A stretch of DNA of 64,000 nt, taken from assembly GCF_963675165.1 (NCBI RefSeq), contig NC_087388.1:4283047-4347046 (forward strand), given 5' to 3'. Below the pieces are notes generated by a model. It was not told the DNA's origin and ran no database searches. It saw only the letters and a program-made list of their open reading frames with translations. Numbering within the stretch: the stretch's first letter is position 1; every line of letters starts with the position of its first letter. Position numbers and translations under genes: made by a program. Below, piece by piece: positions 22,033 through 34,600 of this stretch. Origin of the DNA: Halichondria panicea. Its lineage: Eukaryota > Porifera > Demospongiae > Suberitida > Halichondriidae.

Positions 22033-24766
22033 CTAAAATTTTCTTTTGTGAGCCCGTGCGCAGTTACATAGACAAAAAATGTAGTAACAGCACAGAACTG
22101 ACACACAAAGGGAAGATACGCCAATACCTGATACTAGACCAATTGACCAAGTGTTCCAGAATCCACGATACACATTGTACTCTAAACTGACGTAATATGA
22201 CTTGGGGAAATTAGGCGGTGGAATAGAATAAACAAAAATACATGTTTTGAGTGTGTCCGTATATTCGTCAGTATGACTCACAGTAAATCGTATTGTGCAA
22301 GATTTTGTCGATTCTAGTAGACACGTTAGAGATGGAAAATCTTTTCTCGAATAGTAGATCTGTTGAACAGTTATTTGGAACCCGAATGTAACTGGCGAAT
22401 CTGATGGTCTGATTCCAAGAAAAAAGTAACCAGTGTTGGCAACCACTATCACTATTGAGAAAGTTTTTTCTTTTTCGTTAACTTGAACAGGATATATTTG
22501 ATAAGGGTTAGGTTTTTCTCCTCTTTGAAACGGCTCGTACAACTCTAGATCATTGAAGAGCAGAAATTCGACCGTGGTGTTTTGGTCCTTTTGCGGATAG
22601 AATGTCACAGATACTTTGATTTTAGAATTAGATATGAAGTAATTCGGTGATAACAAAATGTCATCATGTGTAGTAGTCAAACTATCGGCTGAAATGTTGT
22701 AGTAATTATCATCAACAATTATATCGTCGGGATAAAACGAATATATTTCCACTTTGCAATCAGGACAATGACTATCCTCAGCTTTAGAAATTTCGATTTC
22801 TTTATAGAGAAACGTGTCAAAGAAGTCAACCAGAACAGTATCCTCGTTGTCGACATCAACTCCTTTAAATATCGGCTCTGGTTTTGTTGATTTTACCCAA
22901 ATCATCGAGCCAAAAATGCTAATCAGTAATATTCCTATTATTATGAGTAAGCCAGTGGTTAGACAGCTCTTAAGAGAGGATTGTCTGCATATACCTGTGG
23001 GTGAATACGAAGAAGTGAATGATTCAACTCATGTGTATAGTACGTTTTAAATACAGCTTATAATTATGAGCTAGAGAAGCAGTTAGCAGCGCTTCAAGAT
23101 TCACTTGTAACAGGAATTGGCTCATGCATAGAGCATAGTATACGTGTGGATGGCAATCGATATCTCTCCGAATACCACCTATATATATATATATATATAT
23201 ATATATACTGTTCCCCAACGGTGACCATTAATTTTTATGAACTGTATATTACCCAAACCTTCAAACCGATATAACATATTCAACCACACTCATATAAACT
23301 ATTAGGATCAGTGTACTGCAGATAATATTTACATGCTGTGCATGCCATGCAGTGGGAGAACTATAATAATTATAGGCACATGAAATGTCAACTGACAGTA
23401 TTATGCAACTACATGAACTGCCTACACAGCGTGCAGGAAATACTATATAAGGTAATTACATGAAGCAACCACAAGTTCAGAGTCTGGGTGTTAGGTTCAT
23501 ATACATGCAGAGAAAATAAACTGTACTTCACTCACCTATATTTCTTGGTCGTCTTAGCAGTGTACTTAATAGCGGCGTCTCCTCATCTGAATGTACGTAC
23601 AAATACAAAAGACAATGTAGTAATAGCCAACTATACCAGTACGTGAGTTATCAATTAAATCCCTAATGGTAGTGCATGGTTACTTTGTACTTTCCCCAGG
23701 GCAGTCCCTTTTAATTATGACTCATAAATAGTCACAACTGTACTTGGTAACCACAATACTTAATTAGGAAATGTGCTGTGCGTTTGACAAATTATACACA
23801 CTGTATGCTTTGGCATGAAAACAAAAAATTTAATGAATCGCTAACGATATATAATTATATAGAAATGGGTAATTTCGGTTGAAGGAAGTGATGCAACTAT
23901 AGACTTAGTATGCGTTTAATTATGAGGAATGAGGTAATACACATCAGCACACAGCTAATACCTATACTTTGTTGAAGTGATTTCGTGATGTCAAAAGAAG
24001 TTGCAATGTTATGGCTTAGTATTGCTTAAGTTCTGTCTCACAATACAATTATTGTACACAAACAAATGCAGTTCAAAGCATTACATATACCCTCTCTTCT
24101 ATAGCGTAAAATGCAGCTTACCACTTGATGAGGTACTACGAGACCTTTCTGCCTGTATAGAGTAGACTGGAATGGATTGATGGTCGCCATGACGCTCCAT
24201 TTCTTGAACGGGGGTTCCACCTGCAAAGAAATTGTTCCACTATTAATACAGCTGCATTATTGACTAATGAATATCCACGATCGAGATCGAGTGCACCACA
24301 CCTCCTTTACAAATCTGAACTTATATAACAAACATTTTAAACACAGTAATTATAGCTAATGCCAATACTTATAGTCACTTTGGTTTAACAAACATGTGCC
24401 CAAGGTTTGTTGAGCTCAAACTGACTAAGTTATACGACAATAATTATGTGGTTTAACTGAATAGTTGTAAACCACAAAGACAACTACTGTCCGGTTTTAC
24501 GTAGCTATATCTGAAATATCTATAGTACCTTTTGCCACCATACTACTTGTAGTGCGCGTAGATTTTGGTATTTCGACTTCAGTTTCAAAACATGGTGTCT
24601 TGTAATTCGTAAATGGTCTTGACGAGCTCTCGACAGGAGGTTTGGTAGCAGTCACTCCTGGCACTAGTGCTGACTGGCCTTCCCTGTCAGTTACCTCAAA
24701 AGACTTACCATTCATTTTTATATCATACTCAAAAGCTGAATCAGTACTATCACTGTCTGTGTTCAT
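22033..24766 (-). CDS. Gene C: two-pass membrane protein with short GQSALVPG-containing tail
   Basis: Minus-strand exons 24766-24529, 24220-24122, 23586-23536 and 22994-22033 (449 aa, all junctions phase 1). The N-terminal 130 residues are low-complexity and Ser/Thr/Asp-rich (MNTDSDSTDSAFEYD) with the motif REGQSALVPG, conserved in gene E (RQGQSALVPG). No folded domain is recognised there. The final exon codes TM1 (GLLIIIGILLISIFGSM), an ectodomain with CPDCKVEIYSFYPDD, several N-glycosylation sites and an FF-GI strand, then TM2 and a Cys-rich basic tail. It is clearly paralogous to gene E over the whole length and more distantly to A, B, D and F in the ectodomain. It is convergent with gene c. 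It may act as a receptor without its own death-fold or caspase domain (inference). Confidence 0.75.
23178..23208. repeat. AT dinucleotide microsatellite
   Basis: About 30 bp of alternating TA lie in the intron upstream of the membrane exon of gene C. No other feature was noticed. Confidence 0.85.
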
Positions 24767-25378
24767 ATCTGTCAGACTTCAAAACAGATCAAGCTGGAAG
24801 CAACATGACATAGACCATAGATGTAACTCTTCAATCTATGCATAACCTAGAGTCTATACGACGTCCGGTAACGTTCAGTTGTGGTCGATGATACAGGAAC
24901 TTAGGAAGTACACATGATTATGTCATAGAACATCTAGATATCTACCAGAACTCTATGCCTGGCTAGGTAGCTGCCGTCTTACAAAAGTTCAGTGAGTAGT
25001 ACTATAGTAGATCTAGTTTTGTGTAGAACAACCATTTTACAAGCATACGTACGTACATGTAGCTGTAGATCTACTGTATAGACAATCCTAGCAATTTTTC
25101 ACATTGCAAATGTTTTTCTAGTCGGATAGATATAGGTCTAGCTGTGTTTAATTTGTGTCTAGATCTACCAAAGAGTGTGTCACCGGTTTGATTTGTGACT
25201 GTGCTATATAAAAAGACATGTCTATATATAGATTGTTTTGGTGATAATTTTCATTATAAGTGCATGCTGCTAGATATGGGTCTTGTACTTCAAAAAGATG
25301 CATTTACTGTGTGTTGGTATAATCATTATGTATATAGTCTAGATCTCAAGGTAATCAGTGCAGTAATAATTATATACG

Positions 25379-25553
25379 CATAGATTGATCTAGCTGTGAT
25401 CATTGCTTGATGATGCACTCTGACTGTGGTATAATTATAATCAACGCTAAATTTAGATAGGGATACGCATAGATTGATCTAGCTGTGATCATTGCTTGAT
25501 GATGCACTCTGACTGTGGTATAATTATAATCAACGCTAAATTTAGATAGGGAT
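25379..25553. repeat. 87-bp tandem duplication
   Basis: Two nearly identical adjacent units begin GCATAGATTGATCTAGCTGT and end AAATTTAGATAGGGATA. Only the second copy runs on into the kB-like sequence at 25549. The near identity implies a recent event. Confidence 0.85.
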
Positions 25554-25558
25554 ATTCC
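25549..25558. promoter_or_regulatory. NF-kB-like site upstream of gene D
   Basis: GGGATATTCC matches GGGRNNYYCC, about 80 bp before the gene D ATG, at the junction of the 87-bp duplication. Sequence evidence only. Confidence 0.4.
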
Positions 25559-25638
25559 CCGTTATTCTCTTGTGAGTTTGCGGAAATGAATGCATATTAA
25601 TTGTTATTAATCAATCTGTGCATAATTATACAGAAATA

Positions 25639-28600
25639 ATGGAAAATAATGGCAATGAAAATCCTGAGTCATACAAAAAGCAATCAGGTAAGCATATAAA
25701 CTCATGTAATTTTTGACAGGGTTATCTATAACCATGCATGCATACATTTGAATTAGGCTTCCCTCCTGGGCAGAATGAATTAGGATGTGATAGTCCAAAA
25801 GATAAATTACAGAGGAGTCAAGTGGAGAAAGCAAGCGACCATAGCCCAGGTATATATAATTATAGCATGCTGTTAATGTATGTGTTCACCGAGTGGTATA
25901 ATTATGTGCTTCAAAGATCTTCTGCGAGGCCATTAATTACGAGCATAAACAGTGCGTTTTCTGGTTTGTATATAGTCAGCTGATTTTATCTCACTCTTAT
26001 ACAGCTACCAATAGCTATATAACGCTCTAAAGTATTTGTGACCTTCATAATGTTGTCATGCATAACCTTACTGGTCATGTGCTTCACTGACATTTAATTT
26101 GTGTTAAAACTATATCTATGTATATATGATGTTTGACCTCGCCCATCTTATATGAGCATGTGCTCTCAGCTCACTACAGGTCTGCCTTTGCTATACCAGC
26201 TATCTGAGTAAAACTCCACACCCAACCCTCCCTTGGTTTCTATAATCTTCTCTGTCGTTACGACATGACTGAGCCGAGGCTATGACTGGTGGCTATAGGC
26301 CACATCTTTACCCCCAAGTACTTAATTAGGGGAGCAATATAATTATTAGAAATGCCTAATTATTATTTAACCAGCAGGGTTGCATTCCTCTAATTAATTA
26401 GAGGGGATGCCTGACCCTATAATTAACAGTCATCAGTCATGGTCCGGCTCACCCTCCAAAGAGCGTTGCGGTAATGGGTATATATGTTGTTGCTATAGCA
26501 AGAGTATAGCATCATTATACGTTTCTCGGAGTACCGAGATTAAGCTGCATGTAGAGTTGATAAGCTAAAAGCTAAGTAAAAGTCCCTGGCATACTTGTAC
26601 ATGCAATGTAAAGTTAATATTCAACCTTTACAGTCACTGCAATGTGAAGTGATGATATAAAAGAAGGGGGTGGCTTAACAAAGTGTGACTGACAGCAGGC
26701 ATCATTAATATGGTGCCCCTAAGTGTAAAATACATAATCTTATTAACACTATAGTTATATGCAGTTCCCGATACATCTGTTACAAGGACATATAGATATA
26801 GTGAAAAGTACACGGTATTTCAAGATCGAAGTGTCTTTCAAAGTGTTCTGTGAAATGACGAGTTAGATATATATACAAAGTAGGTAGGCCTAGATTAATA
26901 GTGGGCAGCGCATTCCAAAGCCTTACTATACGGCAGTAACGGGTGGTATTCATTGTAGTGAGATACATTGTGTACAAGCTTGTTGGAAGTTATTGAATGA
27001 GTTATTCTGCTTGAAGTATTCTTGGTGGCAAACTTGATGTACTGGGTTATGTCGAAGTTGTCAGCTGGCTGTTGTATGCATTTCACAAAGAACATGATTT
27101 CTAGTAATTTGAGCCAGAGTACATTAAGGGTAGCAATTTGAGCATGATTAAGTCTATCTTTGTACTTCATATCCCAGTTTTGTAGTATAATATTATATTT
27201 GGTGGCCTTTTGCTGGGTTTTTCCAGGCAAGTTATGTCTTGCATGTATATAGTAGGTTTGGATGCCACATGCACTTGAGAACAGAATGTGAATAACCAAT
27301 GTTATAGGTAGAGAAGTCTTTTGGTGGGGACAGGTGTAAGCGTTGAAACAGCACGTTTTGAGAATAGTATGCTTTGGAACAGATTGCATTGTAATGGTGG
27401 TTGGTCCATTGAGAGTTTAGTTGTCAAAACAATTCCTATAGGTCTCTTTGTTGGGTCACTGGTTGAAGTTGGTGGCCATTAACAACGTAATTTATGGTGT
27501 TTTTGCAGGGTTGGGCTAGTGAGATGTTGCACATTTGTCATGGTTAAGAGTGAGTTTCCATTGGTTACCAGGTTGAGATATCGTTAAGTGCAGTTTCAGA
27601 TGAGTCCATACGCTGTAGTATCTTAGTGTCATCAGCGAAAAGGTATATAATTATACCGTATTTACTTGATTAGACGCCCAATAAACACCCAGGGTAAAAG
27701 CTCTGTCTTTGTCAATAAACGCCCATCTTAATTATGGGGCGTGGCACTGTGGATGGAGCTGAAATAGCACATGAACCCAGTTGCAAGCATGCATGGCAGC
27801 ATAGACTTTTTATGATGCATCAATGGCAGCGAGAGAGTTACCGACACAGAGGGCACTCCTGACTTAAATTTAAGCTGAGAAAGAAATAGACATAACAATA
27901 AACGCCCTCCTGGATTAAACGCCCTCCTCGTTTAAACGCCCCCTCTAAAGACTTCGATCTGAAATAAACACCTGGGCGTTTAATCAAGTAAATACGGTAC
28001 TTGCATGGGTTAGCTATAATATACATAATATTATTGGTAGGTCATTTACATAGATCACAAAAGCAGGGTGTCGTACAGGGGAGGGGGGAAAGAGGGGATA
28101 CCCCCCCTAAACTTTGCATTCATGTACATGTACTATAGTTGGGGTCCATTATAATTATAGCTGGCAATATATAGTCTGCATGGGATTTAAAAAAATGTAA
28201 CTTGGAGAAATCAGGATACAACGTACTGCGGACTAATGCCAATACTTTGTGTATGCACGTCATTATTATAGCACTGCATGTGGCTATATCACAACATGGG
28301 CATACATAGGTTTTCCTTAATCTCTATGGTTTCCACTATACAAACTGTTATACCTCGACACGCATGCGCAAGCGAGGTATACGGTAGTGTGTCTGTGTGT
28401 CTGCGTAGACTGCTCAAGGATCAATCATAAAGTTCAAGTAAGAGTTTCTATAGGCTTCTATATAGTCATGTTTTCTTTGTGGATTTGCAAAATGATGCTG
28501 CTTACTTGGAATGCCTTTTCAGAAGAGTACGTATAGAAAAAATTATCCATGGACTGTTGCTACTCTACTTAATAGTTAGCTCTGCACTAGAACGCTAGCT

Positions 28601-31600
28601 ATTGGTAGCTGCTGCAAGGCTCTGCTGATGCAGCCATTACTTGGACATTTGGCATCGATCGTTTTTAACAACAATCATGGTCGATCATTACCCACTCTTT
28701 GAGTTTCCTTGTGATTCTGCCTGCATGTGGCAAAGTTAATTAATGCAAACATTTTCGTCTTGATATAATGTGTGTATAAAAGCTAATAGTAGCTTTATGT
28801 TATGGCACCTCCTCCGAGGTATCAGTACCCACTGTGCTTTCATTATTATTGTTTTCATCATACCCAACAGGCTGTGATGCTCTAACATATTTTCACAAGG
28901 AGAAGGATTTTGAAGGTATAAGTGTATACGTTGACTCATACAATGTACTTTATATTATTGTTTTCGATTCTATATAGAAAAGCACAGCTTGATTGAGATG
29001 CGACAGAAGAAAGTATCTATAGTTTTGGCCCCTATATCTGATGATGCAAAAAAATACAGTAAGTTTCTGTTTCCGTATACAGGTACATTTATAGGGGAAG
29101 AGCAAAGGAGGGCGGCCTCTACTCTAACCCATTCAAATCAATTAGATTTGCGAATTAAACTATATTCTCCCTGCAGTTCATTCCACTATTGATACTGTCA
29201 TCCAGCACAAGCATAACAAACACTGCCTCGGTGTTCTACTCCTCATTCACAATGACACTGCTCCACCGGCAATGACCAATTTTAAGGTATTAGATGGAAT
29301 GGGCAAGGGTGTGGAAAAACTGAAGATTGAATTCGAAAAACTTGGCTTTGCTGTTGTTTGGCTCAAAAACCCAACATCTGCAGAGGTGAAAGCTTCAATG
29401 GATTATCTTTCATCAGAAGAAGTCATCACAACAATCCCAGAGTCGTTTAAATTCTTTGGAGTGTACGTCACATGCCATGGAAACAATCGTACCTTCTTCA
29501 CAAAGGATGGATCTATGTCCTACGACTCAATTGCCAGTGTGGCAAAAAGGGACAATCTTCAGAAAAAGCTCCAACTTTTTCTCTTCATATTTGATTGTTG
29601 CAGAAGTAGTCCCGCAACTGATGTCGCTGCATACCCTGACGGTAAAATAAGTGAAGGTGAACCTAGCCTGCCGGAGAGCAACATGGATCCGAACACGATG
29701 ATCCTGTATGCGCAGTCGGGGGGAGGTACTACTTGGGGTCCAGGAGATGGAATTACGTACATGGCTCATGACCTGCTGGACCTCATTGGTACTGACATCC
29801 ATCTGGTGTCTCTGCCAACTAAGCTTCGAAAGAGGAATAATAAAAGGCCCTTGCCATTGACGATGATTTTGCCTTCTCATGACACTCTATGTAAAGAATT
29901 CATTCTTGTCAAAGAGAGAGATGACAAAAGTAAGTTCTGCACATGCATGGCACATTAATTTATTAGCGTCTGGGAGAGATTTCACAACTGTACAATCGCC
30001 ATGAAAACGCTGATGCAATGAATTTTGTGCAGCGATGCATGCATCTCATGCATGCATGGGGTACATATTAGCTATCGTAAGGCGAAGCTCACATTTGGGC
30101 ATTTTAAAATATAATAATTACTGTATAATTATATAGGTTGGTGTGCATAATTATAGGATTGGCACTGTAGTTTTTACACGAGGCTGTGCATGTGTGTGTC
30201 TGCATGTGTCTATTCCAGCTGTAACTGCTGAACGATTGCAATGCAACGAAAACTTATATACTATACTTATAATTATATGTATATATATATAATATATAGG
30301 TTTCTAGCCATGTTCTCTTGGATTTGAGTAGTGGATTTGCAAAATAAAGATTCGTTCTCAAGTTATTTTTAGTTTTTACTTACAGTAAAGGGTGTTGCAG
30401 TCTCTTCATAACCGTTTGTAGCTCCCTTCTATTCGAGTTAGCCTTGCACTATAGCTATATTTACAATGAATGTATGAGAGTCAGAATCTCATATAATTAT
30501 TATTATAGAAAACTTCTATCATCATAATAATTGTGCTTCTATCTATAGCTATATCCTGATCATCTTTAGCCATCAAACTTCTGTTATACATTAAGCTCCT
30601 CTTCCTAAGACATTGGAGCGAAGCAAAACATGCCGAGAGGCATTAGCACAGCGGGAGTTTGAAACATTTATGACCGTTTTCATGTAACTTAAGTTGATCG
30701 TAAAATAGGCGTAGTAAAGACCAGCAGGGTCTATAATATTGTTTGTGTGCATGCAGACAAGTATATATATTATACTAATTTTTTTATATCTATACCGTCA
30801 ACAGTGGCCCCTCGTCTGAAGGAACTAGTGGTTTTCTCTGGCGATGGTGCTGTAGCTGAGCTGCATGTCAACCCTCGTCCATCTGTCAACTCGGCACACT
30901 TTGAACACGAGGAATTTGACGTACAGATGAGGCCAGGCAGCACTGAAAACTGGCTTTCTCTGAAGATATACGGAGAGACCTCCAGAAAATATATGAGCAG
31001 CTCATGTAGCGCAGCATCAATTGGTTCCTCACCATCCTCTAGCACCGATGGCAAAGTTATCCTTACGGCTGTGCTGCCAGTTGATCACCGAACTAGAGTC
31101 TCGAATGCTGAGTTCAGAGTTATTTCCAAGATGTCTGGGGGGCTATGCTTGCCTTCCAATGTTGCAGTGGTTGCTCTACCTGAAATCTGTAAGTATATAC
31201 TATTATTGGGCTATATATAACTTGCAGAAATTATTTTTAGCACAACAAGAAATAATTATGCATCTATTTTGTTTTCATGCACCTCTTATAGCACAGCCAA
31301 AGATAACCAAGACGATCGTTTGTCTAAAGGATTGCCACCCTCTGGAGCTCCAAACAGCATGGCGTCTGGAAAACAAACTCTCACTCCAGCTATCTAAATT
31401 CTTGGTGCATGTCTTCAAAAATGGTACTGAAGTGCACACAACCGAAATACTTGCTGAACGCAACAAAGCGGAGTACTCCGTAACATTTGTTGTTCCAGAA
31501 GTGATTAAAAGTGAGACCGGTGATACATACGAGGTGTGTGTGGAGGCAGAACGTGAGCATGACAAGAAGAGAATCCCCAGCATTTGTATGAAGGCTCCCA

Positions 31601-34600
31601 GGCCGGAAAAACGTAAGCCAATTAATGCGATAAAATAGCATCTGTCTAACACTCTAGTGCATTCTTTTTATAATATCCAGCTTTCTTTCAAGGTTCTCCT
31701 CTTTAATCCCATGATTTGTTAGATTTTCCTAGCCTGAAAGAAGTTCAAATTTCTGAAGATGGTGCCACAGCGACTGCAACAGTTTCGTTCGAGTCTGTTC
31801 TAGATGATGAGACGCTCAATGAACAGCAGTATAACCTTGAAATGAAGGTCGAAAACGAACAAGAGTGGAAAACGCTAACAAAATTTCAAAATTCCACTCT
31901 GAGTGAACCGGTTCCGATTAATATTGGACGTCAATCTCCGATTGCTCTCCAAGAGTCCGCATCTTTTGCCCTTAGGCAACCAGCCACACCCGATCTCTGC
32001 CCTCCCGTGGCACGCAGCACTTCGATTGACAGCACCGATGCTCACAGAATGACTCTCACTGCACTGCTTCCATTGGATCGAAAGAAATGCGGAGTAAAAT
32101 TTCGGGTTATCTCTGAACGACACAACAGTCTATCGATTCCCTCGAGCTCAAGTCCTATTATAGATTTGGAGGAGATTGGTAAGTAAATAAACTGTGTTTT
32201 ATATGCACTCCAGGGTTTCATACAGGATTTTTAGCTGGGAGGGGGAAACATTTAATTGAGTGGGGTATGGGGGTCCTCTCCCGGAAAAATTTTGAGAAAT
32301 GGTTAATCTGAGGTGCAATTTGGGTTTTTTGTGTGCTTCAAACCATACATTTACTGATCGTGAGCAGACTTAAATGCAGTATAGGCATTTCATGGCTCGA
32401 ATATACATTTTTACTAGATAGCTTAGGTACAGTCTACTATAGCTGTAGCTTCACTATATGCAGGGCAATTCGAAGAGATATTTCGCTACTGAAAGCTCAC
32501 AAGAGGCTGTTTTCCTTGGCTCTGACCACCATTTTAAGTGGTGTTAGTCTACATATATTTTGTGAGAGTTTCTTGGCCTGAAAAGAAAAAACGCTTCGAG
32601 TTGCCCTCTAGAATGGTAAGAAGCATCGTATAAGAGCAAGAACACAGAGCTAGAAGTGTTTTTGGAAGCTACTAGTTTGTGTTGTTTCTAGTAAACTTGA
32701 TGATCGCTCAGAGCTTCCATGCACTGAAAGATGTTTTGAAGATCAATGATACTTCTCATACAGAGTGATACACCAATAATTATATTTATCATGTACAGTA
32801 TTATAAAGTGTGCATGTTTTCACCTCTTACAGCACAGCCAAAGATAACCGAGACAACCGTTTGTCTCAAGGATTGCCACCCTCTGGAGCTCGAAACAGTA
32901 TGGCGTCTGGAAAACAAACTATCACTCCAGCTATCTAAATTCTTGGTGCATGTCTTCAAAAATGGTACTGAAGTGCACACAACCGAAATACCTGCTGAAC
33001 GCAACAAAGCGGAGTACTCTGCAACATTTTTTGTTTCAGAAGTGATTAAAAGTGAGACCGATGATACGTACGAGGTGTGTGTGGAGGCAGAACGTGAGCA
33101 TGACAAGAAGAGAATCCCCAGCATTCGTATGAAGGCTCCCAGGCCGGAAAAACGTAAGCCAATTAATGCGATAAAATAGCATCTGTCTAACACTCTAGTA
33201 CATTCTTTTTATAAACAAAATTAGTATGCAGCTTTCTTTCAAGGTTCTCCTCTTTAATTCCATGATTTGTTTGTTTGTTTTGCATTCCAGATTTTCCTAG
33301 CCTAAAAGAAGTTCGAATTTCTGAAGATGGTGCCACAGCGACTGCAACAGTTTCGTTCGAGTCTGTTCTAGATGATGAGACGCTCAATGAACAGCAGTAT
33401 AACCTTGAAATGAAGGTCGAAAACGAACAAGAGTGGAAAACGCTAACAAAACTTCAAAATTCCATTCTGAGTGAGCCGGTTCCAATTAATATTGGACGTC
33501 AATCTCCGATTGCTCTCAAAGAGTCCGCATCTTTTGCCCTTAGGCAACCAGCCACACCCAATCTCTGCTCTCCCGTGGCACGCAGCACTTCGATTGACAG
33601 CACCGATGCTCACAGAATGACTCTCACTGCACTGCTTCCATTGGATCGAAAGAAATGCGGAGTAAAATTTCGGGTTATCTCTGAACGACACAACAGTCTA
33701 TCGATTCCCTCGAGCTCAAGTCCTATTATAGATTTGGAGGAGATTGGTAAGTAAATGAACTGTGTTTTATATGCACTCCAGGGTTTCATGCAGGATTTTT
33801 AGCTGGGAGGGGGAAACGTTTAATGGAGGGGGGTCTGGGGGTCCTCTCCCGGAAAATTTTTTGAGAAATGAGGTGCAATTTGGGTTTTTTGTGTGCTTCA
33901 AGCCATACATTTTACTAGTTTATAGTTTTATTGATGAGATTGTAGACATTTTTAAGGAGAAAAGTCATAAACATTTTATTATTACATCATTAAATTTTAG
34001 ATTTCTAGGGGGAGGGAATTTTGGCTGGGGGTGGGAAATCCCAGGGCGCCCCCCTCTGTATGAAACCCTGCACTCGATACAAGTATACATTCCTATATGG
34101 TGCAAAATGTTCGCTGTTTTCGAGGGTTAACAATCCTCCAGAAAAATAGGTCCACGAAACATTATTAACGAAAAAAACACAGACCAAATTTAGACTAGAG
34201 GCCATTACACGAAATTTAAATGCCTCAAAATTGCGCGCTATACGGTACTTATAAAATAATTTTATATATCACACGCACAGCCAAACCACAGGTTCAGGAG
34301 GATGGCCATGTTCGTTTCTACAATTGCCGCTCACCGATGGCCACTGGTAAATGGAAAATTCAAACACCATTGAGCGTTCAACTTTCAAAGTTCACCGTTC
34401 GCATTTACAGAGGGGATGAAGAAGTGGCATTGTGTTTCGAAGATGTTCCATACAAACGTGACGAAGTTGACTACTGTTTTGAAATCCCTATTGCTGAATT
34501 AACCCAGAAAGTGGATCGAGTAAACCAATATGCTGTCTGCATTGAAGCAACTCGTACAGATGATAGTGTGATTAAGAGTGATAAAGTTGATTTGACTACA

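Larger units (their letters stand above)
24767..25638. other. Intergenic between divergent genes C and D
   Basis: Shared upstream region of gene C (minus) and gene D (plus). No exon is identified. Contains an 87-bp tandem duplication and one kB-like site described separately. Confidence 0.45.

Noticed and set aside
26895-27389. Minus-strand ORF of 164 codons as a host gene
   Set aside because: Its content matches the 3' part of LINE reverse transcriptases and neighbouring frames continue it with stops; annotated as a dead LINE.
34030-34042. GGGAAATCCC as another NF-kB site
   Set aside because: It lies within the CAGGGTTTCAT repeat in a gene D intron, so it is most simply part of the repeat.
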